Origin: Lewinellaceae bacterium
GTDB taxonomy: Bacteria; Bacteroidota; Bacteroidia; Chitinophagales; Saprospiraceae
Direction: 5' to 3'
NCBI GenBank assembly: GCA_020636075.1
Contig: JACJYO010000005.1
Location: 1-64,000, forward strand
Length of the DNA: 64,000 nt
In this document: one piece after another, positions 28,614 through 37,596 of the stretch
Layout: each line of letters opens with the position of its first letter
Position numbering within the stretch: position 1 is the first letter of the stretch
Notes under the pieces: generated by a model
The model's input: only the letters and a program-made list of their open reading frames with translations
Database searches by the model: none
Told to the model about the DNA's origin: nothing
Translations under genes and position numbers: made by a program

Positions 28614-28701
28614 TTTCTGGCAGACCTCGCTCCTGTTCCGGTCACAATCTTGTGGGTGGTTTGCGGGAAGTTTCCATGGGGATGGAATGGGAACTGACTA
28701 C

Positions 28702-28745
28702 CATCATGCGACTCCAGCCTGTCGACAGGCCGGAGTCGCATGATG
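28702..28745. repeat. 44-bp palindromic hairpin
   Basis: CATCATGCGACTCC pairs with GGAGTCGCATGATG (14 bp), with a second inner palindrome (GCCTGTCGACAGGC) in the loop, followed by a T-run. It lies in the 425-bp gap between cassettes C and D, which otherwise holds only the terminator at 28574 and the promoter region of fibre D. Confidence 0.7.
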
Positions 28746-28846
28746 ATCTTTTTAGCCCGGAATTCGAATGAAGCTGTTTTTTTAATCTCTTTCTTTTGCA
28801 CCGAAAAATTCGGTAAAAGCATCACCCATGCCCGGGGAAGGGGGTA

Positions 28847-28914
28847 AATGCGCATATAGTTCATGTCAATGCGCATATAGTCCAAAGCCCTTTTCCCGTC
28901 TCCCTACACCTTTG
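28847..28914 (+). promoter_or_regulatory. Fibre D promoter: 21-bp-spaced direct repeat plus TTTG
   Basis: AATGCGCATATAGT is found at 28847-28860 and 28868-28881, 21 bp apart. TTTG at 28911-28914 follows the CATAT core by 32 bases. The sequence is nearly identical to the fibre C promoter for about 190 bp, through to the signal peptide. Confidence 0.62.
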
Positions 28915-28996
28915 CAACATCCGATTAACGACTGGCCACGCTACCAGCGCCGCGCGGTCGTCAACGTATCATTTCACCATCATTTATTTGAAAATC

Positions 28997-30847
28997 ATGA
29001 AACATTTTCTTTGCCTTCTGAGCATGCTGCTTTGCCTGCTGTTTTTTTCAGCGGGTCTTTTTGCCCAGGTAGCCATAAACCAGGACAACTCCAACCCCAA
29101 CCCCTCCGCCATGCTCGACGTCAAGAGCAGCAACAAAGGCATGCTCGTACCCCGAATGACCAGCACGCAACGTATGTCTATTGCCAGCCCTGCCACCGGC
29201 CTGTTGGTATTTGACGAAACGACCGGCGGCTTTTGGTTTTACAACGGTACCGTTTGGCAAGACTTGTCAGCCGATGCGGATACAGACCCAGCCAACGAGT
29301 TGCAAAACATCTCTGGCGTACTGGCTCAGGGCAACGACGCCGGTGGTACAGACATCACGAATCTGGGGGCTGTATCAGCGACTTCCTTTGTCGGCGACGG
29401 TTCGGGGTTAACGGGTACCCCCGACAACCAAAACCTCAGTCTTAGCGGTACTACACTGAGCATCGAGGATGGCAACAGCGTGAATTTGGCCACCCTTCCC
29501 GGCGACAACCTCGGCGACCACACGGCTGCGCAGAATCTTAAACTCAACAGCAACTGGCTCTCCGGTGATGGTGATGACGAAGGTGTTTTTGTGGATTCAA
29601 ATGGCAATGTCGGTATTGGTACTGCCACGCCCAAGGAAGCCCTGCACGTCAACGGCGACTATTACGGCAAAGGACACATCTGGCTGCATGCCTATGAAGG
29701 CGACGGCAATTCGGGTACTGCCTACGTGCAGGCGCGCGACGATTCGGGCACTTCCAGCATCGGCATGCAATTGCGCACCCAAAATGGCGGGAGCATTGTA
29801 AATGCGCTTGCCATCGCGCCTTCCGGCACTGTTAGTACTTCCGGCAATGTCGGCATCGGCACCACCACGCCGGACGCAAGACTGGATGTTGGCGGCGGCA
29901 ACATTGCGCTTAACGGTGGCTGGCTTTCCCGTGATGGTGACAACGAAGGTGTATTTGTCGCCTCCGATGGCAATGTCGGCATCGGCGCCAGTAACCCAAT
30001 AAACAGGTTGGCAGTAACCGAAAATGTATCAGGAACCAATCTTGGCCCTTCCAATTATGTTGCGCAACTTCGGAATACAAATACAAATGGAACCGTGCAA
30101 CAAGGCGTCATGGTGCTTGTATTTGATGCGAACCTTTCCGGTGAACCGGGCAATGGCAACTGGATTCAGTTTGTACAGAATAATATCGTCTCCGGCAAAA
30201 TCGAAAACAACAGCAACGGCAATGCCCAGTACGCAACCACCGGCGCGGATTACGCGGAATCGTTGGAACGCCTGGATCACGACGAAGAGATTGCCGACGG
30301 CGAAGTGGTGGGCGTGTTCGGCGGCAAGATCAGCAAGCGCACCGAAGGCGCCGATTGGGTAATGGCCGTGAGCGACAATGCAGCGGTGCTCGGCAATGCA
30401 ATTTATGACGGCACGGAAGAAAATTACGAAATCGTCAGCTTCATCGGCCAGGTGGGCGTGCAGGTGCGCGGCACAGTGAAAAAAGGCGATTACATCGTCG
30501 CATCCGGACTGAATGACGGTACTGCCATCGCGGTGTCGCCGCAAGCCATCACACCGGAACAGGGCAACCGCATCGTCGGCCGCGCCTGGGAATCGAAGGC
30601 GAGCGAAGCCGTCGCGCGCGTCAACACCGTGGTGGGTCTGCCGGAAGCAGCCTCCACTACAATGGCTTTGTCCAAACGCGTTGAAGCGCAAAAAGAAGCG
30701 ATCATTACGTTGAAAGCGCAGGTTGCTGCGCTTCAAGCCCAAAATGTTACGCTAACCAGCCAGAACAGCGCTTTTGAACAACGCTTTGAACAACTTGAAG
30801 CAGCTTTTTACCAACGACAAACCGAACGTTCGAGCAGCCGCAAATAA
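28997..30847 (+). CDS. Fibre D: short fibre with DYAE/G2-like C-terminal domain
   Basis: The start is the ATG at 28997 (MKHFLCLLSMLLCLL), which aligns with fibre C; a TTG at 28988 is also in frame. About 616 residues. Signal peptide ending LFAQ, then the standard cap (VAINQDNSNPNPSAMLDVKS). Short shaft modules contain GDGSGLTG, LSLSGTTLSIEDGNSVNL and repeated NVGIGTATP units. The C-terminal domain is not S74: it has GADYAESLERLDHDEEI, VVGVFGGKISKRTEGADWVM and GDYIVASGLNDGTAIAV, shared with fibre I. It resembles the autoproteolytic G2/appendage chaperone domains of phage fibres, but that assignment is tentative. A coiled coil ends the protein. Partner D starts 11 bp downstream. Confidence 0.85.
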   Translation: MKHFLCLLSMLLCLLFFSAGLFAQVAINQDNSNPNPSAMLDVKSSNKGMLVPRMTSTQRMSIASPATGLLVFDETTGGFWFYNGTVWQDLSADADTDPANELQNISGVLAQGNDAGGTDITNLGAVSATSFVGDGSGLTGTPDNQNLSLSGTTLSIEDGNSVNLATLPGDNLGDHTAAQNLKLNSNWLSGDGDDEGVFVDSNGNVGIGTATPKEALHVNGDYYGKGHIWLHAYEGDGNSGTAYVQARDDSGTSSIGMQLRTQNGGSIVNALAIAPSGTVSTSGNVGIGTTTPDARLDVGGGNIALNGGWLSRDGDNEGVFVASDGNVGIGASNPINRLAVTENVSGTNLGPSNYVAQLRNTNTNGTVQQGVMVLVFDANLSGEPGNGNWIQFVQNNIVSGKIENNSNGNAQYATTGADYAESLERLDHDEEIADGEVVGVFGGKISKRTEGADWVMAVSDNAAVLGNAIYDGTEENYEIVSFIGQVGVQVRGTVKKGDYIVASGLNDGTAIAVSPQAITPEQGNRIVGRAWESKASEAVARVNTVVGLPEAASTTMALSKRVEAQKEAIITLKAQVAALQAQNVTLTSQNSAFEQRFEQLEAAFYQRQTERSSSRK

Positions 30848-30858
30848 AACAAGCCGTA

Positions 30859-33033
30859 ATGAAAAATCTTTTTCTAAGTTGCATACTCAGTACCCTTTTC
30901 GCGCAGTTGGTACAGGCCCAAAGCCAGGTTAACGCCGCGGACCTCTCCGTATTCCCCGGCACCTATTTTATTTCCCTGAATGGGATAGTAAACACCAACG
31001 GTGGTACCATCACCATCGACGGCACGCTGCGTACCCCCGGCGACCTGTCGAATTCCGCCGGCGCCACCCTTCAGGGCAGCGGCCAGTACCACATCGGTGG
31101 TGACTGGACCAACAGCGCCACCTTCAATGCCGGTTTATCCACCATAACTTTTGAGGGCGACCAAAACAGCACTGTTACTTCCGGCAGCGACGCCTTTTAC
31201 AGCATACAGCTCAACAAATTGGCTGCCGACCTCTTGCCGGCCGACAACATGAACATCACCAATACACTCGACTTTCAGGCAAGTGAAAACTATGTCGTTC
31301 TGACCGACTTTAATCTCCAGGCCGGGGCTATTCTCGGCTATGAAGCATCCCGGCATGTGCGCACTACGGGTACCGGATTTCTGATTCGCACCGTGGGCGC
31401 ATCCCCGGTGGTGTTTCCCGTCGGCAACACGGGCTACAATCCCGCTACCCTGACCAATGCGGGCGCCAGCGACCAATACCACGTGCGGGTCGCCGAAAAT
31501 GTGTTAAACGGCGGCTATTCCGGCAGTGCATACCTTACCGACGCTGTAGACCGCAGCTGGTTTGTGGAAGAAGCCACCCCAGGTGGTTCCGACCTGACGC
31601 TGGACCTGCAGTGGAACGGCAGCGAAGAACTTGCCGGCTTCGACCGCACCGTGGCCTATGTATCGCACTTCGACGGCGGCAGCTGGGACGATCAGGCTAC
31701 ATCGGCTGCCACCGGCGCCGATCCTTATTCCCTGAGTCGTACAGGCATCACTGCACTTTCGCCTTTTGCCGTACTGGGCGCCAATTTTCAACCCACGATC
31801 GATATCCTGGGTCAGATCCTGTGGAAGGGCGACGGCTTCACCGGAGTGCAAGACGCCACTGTGCATGCCAGTGGCGACCTGAATGGCATCACATCTACCG
31901 ATGTCAATGGTAACTATAGCCTCAGCCTGGCCGGAAACGGCAATGTTTCAATTGCACCAACAAAAACGATCAACCTGCTCAACGGGGTGAACGTAGGCGA
32001 TGCCCTGGCCATCCAGCAGCATTTGGTGGGCATCAACCCGATCAGCGACCCGTATGCCTGGATCGCCATGGACGTTAACCGCGACGACAAGATTTCCACC
32101 TTCGACGCCGTCCTGATTCGCCAGGCCCTGCTTGGCAACCCACAGGCGCTGAAGATTTTCAACAAATCCTGGCGCTTCGTGCCCCAGGCCTACTCGCTGG
32201 CCCTGCCGCCCTGGGGTTTTCCCGAGCAGATCGACCTGACGGGGGTGGTCAGTAATCAAACCGGTCAGGATTTCTATGGCGTGAAGATCGGCGACGTGAT
32301 CGCCACCTATGCCAATCCGGCCAATTTCGGGGCGGGTATGGCGCCTTTAGTCTTGCACGTGCAGGATCAAAACCTGGAAGCCGGGCAAGACCTGGAGGTA
32401 AGTTTTTCAGCCGACTACCTGCAAGATGTGGCAGCCTGGCAATTTGGCCTGCAGTTCAATCCGCAATACCTCGACCTGCAGGCCGTAGAACCACTCACCG
32501 CACTGCCCTTAAACGCAGACAACTTCAGTCTTTCGGACGATGCGATTCGGGCAGTCTGGACATTTCCCGGCGGCTCCGAACTGGAGGAAGGCTCGACTTT
32601 GTTCCGCCTGCGGTTTAAAGCACTGGCCTCTGGTGTGCGGCTGAGCGATGTGCTGAGCCTGGAAAGTTCTATCCTTCCCGGTGTCGTTTTTGATCGAAAC
32701 CTGCAACAGGCCCCGGTAGCCTTGCAGTTTAACCAAACCACAAGCACCGGTGCATTAGCCGATGTCGTACAATTGTTTGAAAACTGGCCCAATCCATTCA
32801 TTGATAAAACGACCATCGCATTTATGTTGCCACCTGGCGGCGGCTGCGACGTGCTATTGCGCATTTACGATACTGCAGGCCGGGAGTTATGGCGCACCAA
32901 CAAATATTACCCTGGCGGCTACAACACCGAGCAGGTACAGCTGGGCGCCACAGCAGCTTCCGGGGGCTTGTTTTATGAATTGACTACGCCGTTTGGTACG
33001 CAGGCAAAACCAATGGTAAAGACTTCGCGATAA
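30859..33033 (+). CDS. Partner D: T9SS surface protein with dockerin-like and cohesin-like domains
   Basis: A 724-residue intact member of the partner A/B/F family. Signal peptide ending VQAQ. Shared beta-rich region to about 315. Prealbumin-like module (KGDGFTGVQDATVHASGD). Dockerin-like domain with a canonical second loop (DVNRDDKISTFD from about 405) and a degenerate first half (NLLNGVNVGDALAIQQHL). Cohesin-like domain at about 494-620 (LEAGQDLEVSF, WQFGLQFNPQYLDLQ, LFRLRFKALASG). T9SS sorting domain from about 642 (NWPNPFIDKTTIAFML). Bases around 32230-32650 are almost identical to 20200-20630 in partner B although the flanks differ, which points to recent gene conversion. Confidence 0.87.
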   Translation: MKNLFLSCILSTLFAQLVQAQSQVNAADLSVFPGTYFISLNGIVNTNGGTITIDGTLRTPGDLSNSAGATLQGSGQYHIGGDWTNSATFNAGLSTITFEGDQNSTVTSGSDAFYSIQLNKLAADLLPADNMNITNTLDFQASENYVVLTDFNLQAGAILGYEASRHVRTTGTGFLIRTVGASPVVFPVGNTGYNPATLTNAGASDQYHVRVAENVLNGGYSGSAYLTDAVDRSWFVEEATPGGSDLTLDLQWNGSEELAGFDRTVAYVSHFDGGSWDDQATSAATGADPYSLSRTGITALSPFAVLGANFQPTIDILGQILWKGDGFTGVQDATVHASGDLNGITSTDVNGNYSLSLAGNGNVSIAPTKTINLLNGVNVGDALAIQQHLVGINPISDPYAWIAMDVNRDDKISTFDAVLIRQALLGNPQALKIFNKSWRFVPQAYSLALPPWGFPEQIDLTGVVSNQTGQDFYGVKIGDVIATYANPANFGAGMAPLVLHVQDQNLEAGQDLEVSFSADYLQDVAAWQFGLQFNPQYLDLQAVEPLTALPLNADNFSLSDDAIRAVWTFPGGSELEEGSTLFRLRFKALASGVRLSDVLSLESSILPGVVFDRNLQQAPVALQFNQTTSTGALADVVQLFENWPNPFIDKTTIAFMLPPGGGCDVLLRIYDTAGRELWRTNKYYPGGYNTEQVQLGATAASGGLFYELTTPFGTQAKPMVKTSR

Positions 33034-33288
33034 CGTATTCTATAGATTTTTATAGAGAATTTATTGAAAAAATTGTGGCTGGACACAGGCTTTACTATGC
33101 CAGGTGCCGGATTCTAGGATGCTGCATCTGGCCATCCATGCCTTTGTAGGCAATCAGTTCCCCTTGAGGTCAGGTATCGTCTGCTATATTGATAATGCGG
33201 CTGTCTTTTTACCGAATTTGAGCAGGTGTTTTGACGCTTCAAGCGGCGCGATATTTGCCAGACCGTAATTCGCTGAACCCGGCTACAT

Positions 33289-36200
33289 TTGTCTGTGCTT
33301 TTCTTCCGCCATATCCGGTCTGTCTTATTTACCCTGGCAGTGGTTTGGGGTGGAACCTTATTTTTGCAGGCGCAACATGCCGGCCCGGCCCTGGAAACGC
33401 TGACGGTGGAAGACGGGCTCTCACAGGGTTATGCGAACACCTTTTTTCAGGATAGGGAAGGGTTTATTTGGATCGGTACGCGGAATGGTTTAAACCGCTA
33501 TGATGGCTTTCGGTTCAAGGTGTTCGGTTATGATCCGCTTGACCCGTATTCAATTTCGAGCAGCCATATTAATTCTATTCAGGAATCTGGCGACTTTCTC
33601 CTGTTTGGCACCAACGAAGGCTTAAATCTGTTTCACAAAAAAAGCCAGCGTTTTTATCGGTTACACGCTACGGACGATTTTGACCGAATATTGCAACATG
33701 CGAAGTTCTACAATATTTCCGTGGATGAAGACGGCCGGGTATGGTGCCGGGTTTATATGGATAAAAATCACCCCATGCTTGTCCGGATTAAGCTCCAGAT
33801 GCCGCTGTCTGAAATCAAAAACGTCACGCCGGAAAACCTTACCGTTTCTGCTTACAAAACATGGGATAACAATGGCGCCGGGATCAATTCTTTTAAAGCG
33901 TTAGGCAGTAAAATTTGGGCTGTTTCAAAACGGCAAATTTTTAGCATTGACACCAAAACGGAACGCCTGGAATACCTCGACGTTCACTTGCCGAAACCAT
34001 TCAATGCTTCCGATGCTTCTGGCGGCGCTGTTTGGTACTTTGCCGTTGACGGAATCGGCCGGCTTTCAGGAACGGACTGGAAGTGGTGGGAAACAGATTT
34101 CCAGCCCAGGTCTATTTTATTTTTGGAAGATTCCCGCACGCTTTTGGTGCTTTCAGACAATAAGGTACTGCGATTTGATGAACAGGCCTTGACCAAGAAA
34201 CAGATCCAGGCAGCGGATGCGGAAATATTGTTGGAAGCCGAAAAAGGAACGTTTATCGCTGCATTCCGCGACCGTTCCGGCTTGCTCTGGTTTGGCACCA
34301 ACGGCTTTGGGCTGTTTAAGTATGCAGCGACGAAAAACCGCTTCAAAATCTATCTCGGGGGGTATTCGATCAAAGTGCCTTTGGCCGTTGACAGAGCTGG
34401 ACATTTTGGTTATTATGCACCAATAGCCAAAGAGTGGATTTTTTCGTCGCCGGAACATAGTTATAATACTACCTCAAAACGCTTTAATCCGTTTACCCGT
34501 CTGTTCGTCGACCATATGGGCAGGGAATGGCTGTTTACGCCGGAAGGGAAAGGGCTGATGCTATACTGCCAATCGGGCAACAAAGGGGACTGGGAACAAA
34601 TCGGTGCTTTACCCGGTCCTTACAAACCTTATTTTGCTTTATCCGCTGATACGAATGGTGCAATTTGGATTGCTTTCAACCAAAGTTTGTTCAAATTAAA
34701 GTCATCGGGACAACTTGACGGAACATTCGGCTTTGCCGACAAATTGACTAATTCAAACCGCATTACCGCCCTGCAACGAACACAAGGCGGCGTGTGGTGG
34801 ATCGGTACAGACAATGGTTTACTTCAGGCTGTGCCCGAAAAAACGGGTTTTACATTCAAGATGTTCTACGTAAAACCAGGCAACAGTCAGGGCATTCAAA
34901 ATAACTTCATCACCAGCCTGCTCACCGATCCGCAACAGGATCACATACTCTGGATCGGCACCCAGGGTGGCGGCATGAGCCGCCTGGATACCCGCCGTAT
35001 GGCGTTCGGGCATTTCAATACGCGAACGGGATTCCCGGATAATGTGGTGTACGGCATTTTAGCCGATAATGACGGGCATCTGTGGATAAGTACAAACAGG
35101 GGGTTGGTACGCTTCGACACCAAAACACAGGCCCTGAAACAATATACCGTGGAAGACGGCTTACCGACTGATGAATTCAACGTCTGGGCTTATGCAAAAA
35201 GCCCGGACGGATCCTTGCTTTTCGGCTCGGTGAAAGGATTGGTCGCTTTCAACCCAAGGAATTTTTCCGATAATCCGGTCGTCCCCCGGGTGGTATTTAC
35301 GAGCCTGGAAATCAACAATCGCAGGGTAGTTTTTGGCGATTCTACCGGCTTGCTAAACCAGGCTATCGAATTTGTAAAAGAAATAAAAATACCCTTTGCT
35401 CAAAACAGTATTGCGCTGGAATTTGCTGCGCTGGAATTCACAGCACCTACCAAAAACAGGTACCGGTATTATCTGAAAGGTGCCGAACCCGAATGGGCAC
35501 ATACCTCGGCGGACCACCGGGCGAGTTACCTGAATCTTGCGCCGGGCCGGTACACCTTTATAGTCAAAGCCTGCAATAACGACGGTGTCTGGAGCGATGT
35601 GCCGACTATTTTAACCTTCACAGTGTTGCCACCCTGGTACCGTACCTGGTGGGCTTATCTGTTTTATGCTATTTTCCTGGGTGGAGGGGCTTTCCTTTTT
35701 TACCGATACCAGGTACGGCAACAATTGGCGCGTGCAGAACACCTGCGCCTGAAAGAGCTGGACGCTTTTAAGTCGAGGTTGTTCACCAATATCACCCATG
35801 AGTTCCGAACACCACTAACGGTCATTCAAGGCATGGCAGGTGAGCTGGCAACATACAGCAAGGAGAAACCGGGCAGCCGTTTCTGGCAGGCCAGTCAGCT
35901 TATTCGGCGCAATAGCGACGCGCTGCTGGGCCTGATCAACCAATTGCTCGACCTGGCCAAACTTGAGGCCAACGCGATGACCTTGCATCTCACCGAAACC
36001 GACCTGGTTCCATTTATTAAATACCTGACCGGCAGCTTCGAATCCTTGGCTGGCGGAAAGGATGTTCAGGTACACCTGTTTTGTTCAATAGATTCCATCC
36101 CCATCGCTATCGATAAAAATCAGGTGCAAACGATCTTGACCAACCTGCTTTCCAATGCCCTGAAATTCACACCGGCCAACGGCGACATCGATATCCGCCT

Positions 36201-37389
36201 GGAAAAAATTGCCGATTGGCAAAACCAGCTTGGGCCAGAATATTTTCAGGCCGTTACTCCGGCAGCGGAATCATCAACCGAATGGGTATCTATCCAGGTA
36301 CGCAATACCGGTCCCGGCATCGAAGCGGCACAGCTGCCGCATATTTTCGACCGTTTTTACCAGGCCGACCATGCGGAAAGCCGAAGTGGTATGGGTTCTG
36401 GAATCGGCCTGGCCCTGGTCAAGGAACTGGTTCAACTGATGCAGGGCGCCCTTGCAGTTAAAAGCACACCCGGTGCGGAAACGGAGTTTGTTGTAGTCTT
36501 GCCGGTGGTACAGGCGCCAGAAAAAGACATATTGTCTGATTTTTCAATCACAACGCCTACACCAGCGCCCATCGGGATGTCGGGCGCCGAACCATTACCA
36601 GCCAGTATGGTCACGCCGGAAACTTCGGGTGATGTGCCCAGCCTGTTGATTATTGAAGACAATGCCGATGTGCTGCATTATATCACCGCCTGTGTGGAAG
36701 GTGCATATCAAATAACAACGGCGCCCAATGGCCAGCAAGGTGTCGATCAGGCTCTGGAAACCGTTCCGGATATCATCATCAGCGACATTATGATGCCCTT
36801 GAAAGACGGTTTCGAGGTAGTCGACACGCTAAAAAATGACACGCGCACCAGCCATATACCGATCGTCCTGTTAACGGCAAGAGCCGACCTCGGTTCCCGC
36901 ATCAAAGGCCTGGAGCGCGGCGCCGATGCCTATCTTGCAAAACCATTTGATAAAACGGAACTGTTGGTACAACTCCGAAATCTGCTTGAGCTTCGACGCA
37001 AACTACAGGCGCGCTATGCCAACGGGACCGCTATCTCCGGTGAACAGCCGAAAACAAGCCGGGAAGTATTTCTGGAAGATGCCTTTATCCAAAAAGTGCA
37101 GGCTGTCATGGAAGTTCATATGCAGGATGAAGACTTTGACGTTCCTGGTTTGTGCAAGGCCCTTGCCATGAGCCGTACCCAACTGCACCGCAAAATGAAA
37201 GCGCTTACCGGCAAATCTGCCACCCACTACATCCGTTCCGTCCGCCTGCAAAAAGCCCGGCAACTGTTAAGCACCACCGATATGACCGTTTCGGAAGTTG
37301 CTTTTGAAGTTGGCTTTCGGAATTTACCCTACTTCTCCACCTCTTTCACCGAAGAATTCGGCCAACCGCCCAGCAGCCTGAAAAAATAG
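33289..37389 (+). CDS. Hybrid two-component system sensor/regulator with AraC output (HTCS)
   Basis: A 1366-residue one-protein signalling system. The first possible start is TTG at 33289, then GTG at 33295; the left-edge sensor has the same pair. Signal peptide ending FLQAQ. Periplasmic Reg_prop propellers at about 35-680 (GFIWIGTRNGLNRYDG, LWIGTQGGGMSRLD). Y_Y_Y domain at about 690-775. Membrane helix at about 786-806. HisKA with His837 (THEFRTPL). ATPase (NLLSNALKFTP, GSGIGLALVKELV). Receiver with Asp1166 (IIISDIMMP). AraC helix-turn-helix at about 1270-1364 (LHRKMKALTGKSATHYIRSV). HTCS proteins sense an extracytoplasmic ligand and activate adjacent genes. Fibre E, with a 21-bp double repeat in its promoter, starts 207 bp downstream and is the likely target. 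Confidence 0.92.
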   Translation: MSVLFFRHIRSVLFTLAVVWGGTLFLQAQHAGPALETLTVEDGLSQGYANTFFQDREGFIWIGTRNGLNRYDGFRFKVFGYDPLDPYSISSSHINSIQESGDFLLFGTNEGLNLFHKKSQRFYRLHATDDFDRILQHAKFYNISVDEDGRVWCRVYMDKNHPMLVRIKLQMPLSEIKNVTPENLTVSAYKTWDNNGAGINSFKALGSKIWAVSKRQIFSIDTKTERLEYLDVHLPKPFNASDASGGAVWYFAVDGIGRLSGTDWKWWETDFQPRSILFLEDSRTLLVLSDNKVLRFDEQALTKKQIQAADAEILLEAEKGTFIAAFRDRSGLLWFGTNGFGLFKYAATKNRFKIYLGGYSIKVPLAVDRAGHFGYYAPIAKEWIFSSPEHSYNTTSKRFNPFTRLFVDHMGREWLFTPEGKGLMLYCQSGNKGDWEQIGALPGPYKPYFALSADTNGAIWIAFNQSLFKLKSSGQLDGTFGFADKLTNSNRITALQRTQGGVWWIGTDNGLLQAVPEKTGFTFKMFYVKPGNSQGIQNNFITSLLTDPQQDHILWIGTQGGGMSRLDTRRMAFGHFNTRTGFPDNVVYGILADNDGHLWISTNRGLVRFDTKTQALKQYTVEDGLPTDEFNVWAYAKSPDGSLLFGSVKGLVAFNPRNFSDNPVVPRVVFTSLEINNRRVVFGDSTGLLNQAIEFVKEIKIPFAQNSIALEFAALEFTAPTKNRYRYYLKGAEPEWAHTSADHRASYLNLAPGRYTFIVKACNNDGVWSDVPTILTFTVLPPWYRTWWAYLFYAIFLGGGAFLFYRYQVRQQLARAEHLRLKELDAFKSRLFTNITHEFRTPLTVIQGMAGELATYSKEKPGSRFWQASQLIRRNSDALLGLINQLLDLAKLEANAMTLHLTETDLVPFIKYLTGSFESLAGGKDVQVHLFCSIDSIPIAIDKNQVQTILTNLLSNALKFTPANGDIDIRLEKIADWQNQLGPEYFQAVTPAAESSTEWVSIQVRNTGPGIEAAQLPHIFDRFYQADHAESRSGMGSGIGLALVKELVQLMQGALAVKSTPGAETEFVVVLPVVQAPEKDILSDFSITTPTPAPIGMSGAEPLPASMVTPETSGDVPSLLIIEDNADVLHYITACVEGAYQITTAPNGQQGVDQALETVPDIIISDIMMPLKDGFEVVDTLKNDTRTSHIPIVLLTARADLGSRIKGLERGADAYLAKPFDKTELLVQLRNLLELRRKLQARYANGTAISGEQPKTSREVFLEDAFIQKVQAVMEVHMQDEDFDVPGLCKALAMSRTQLHRKMKALTGKSATHYIRSVRLQKARQLLSTTDMTVSEVAFEVGFRNLPYFSTSFTEEFGQPPSSLKK

Positions 37390-37421
37390 GCCTTCAGCAT
37401 CTTTCAGAGGCGGTTTTCTTG

Positions 37422-37492
37422 CATTTGGAACATATCCGAAAACATTTGGAACATATCCGAAAACACGGAATATGGCCGGGCCAGCACTTTTG
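37422..37492 (+). promoter_or_regulatory. Fibre E promoter: perfect 21-bp tandem repeat plus TTTG
   Basis: A 21-bp unit containing TTGGAACATATCCGAAAA occurs twice head-to-tail, at 37422-37442 and 37443-37463, without a mismatch. TTTG at 37489-37492 begins 32 bases after the CATAT core of the second unit. It lies between the AraC-output sensor and fibre E. Confidence 0.68.
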
Positions 37493-37596
37493 TGTCATCC
37501 TCCCATTGAAGTTGTAACGGCTGAACTCAAACACTGCTGGCTACCCTGTGCGGCATCTGTTCAGACGGCATTTTGAATCATTAAAATCTGAACACA

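Noticed and set aside
33034..33070. Rho-independent terminator after partner D (TTCTATAGATTTTTATAGAGAA region)
   Set aside because: The stem is short, AT-rich and needs a two-base bulge; too weak to call.
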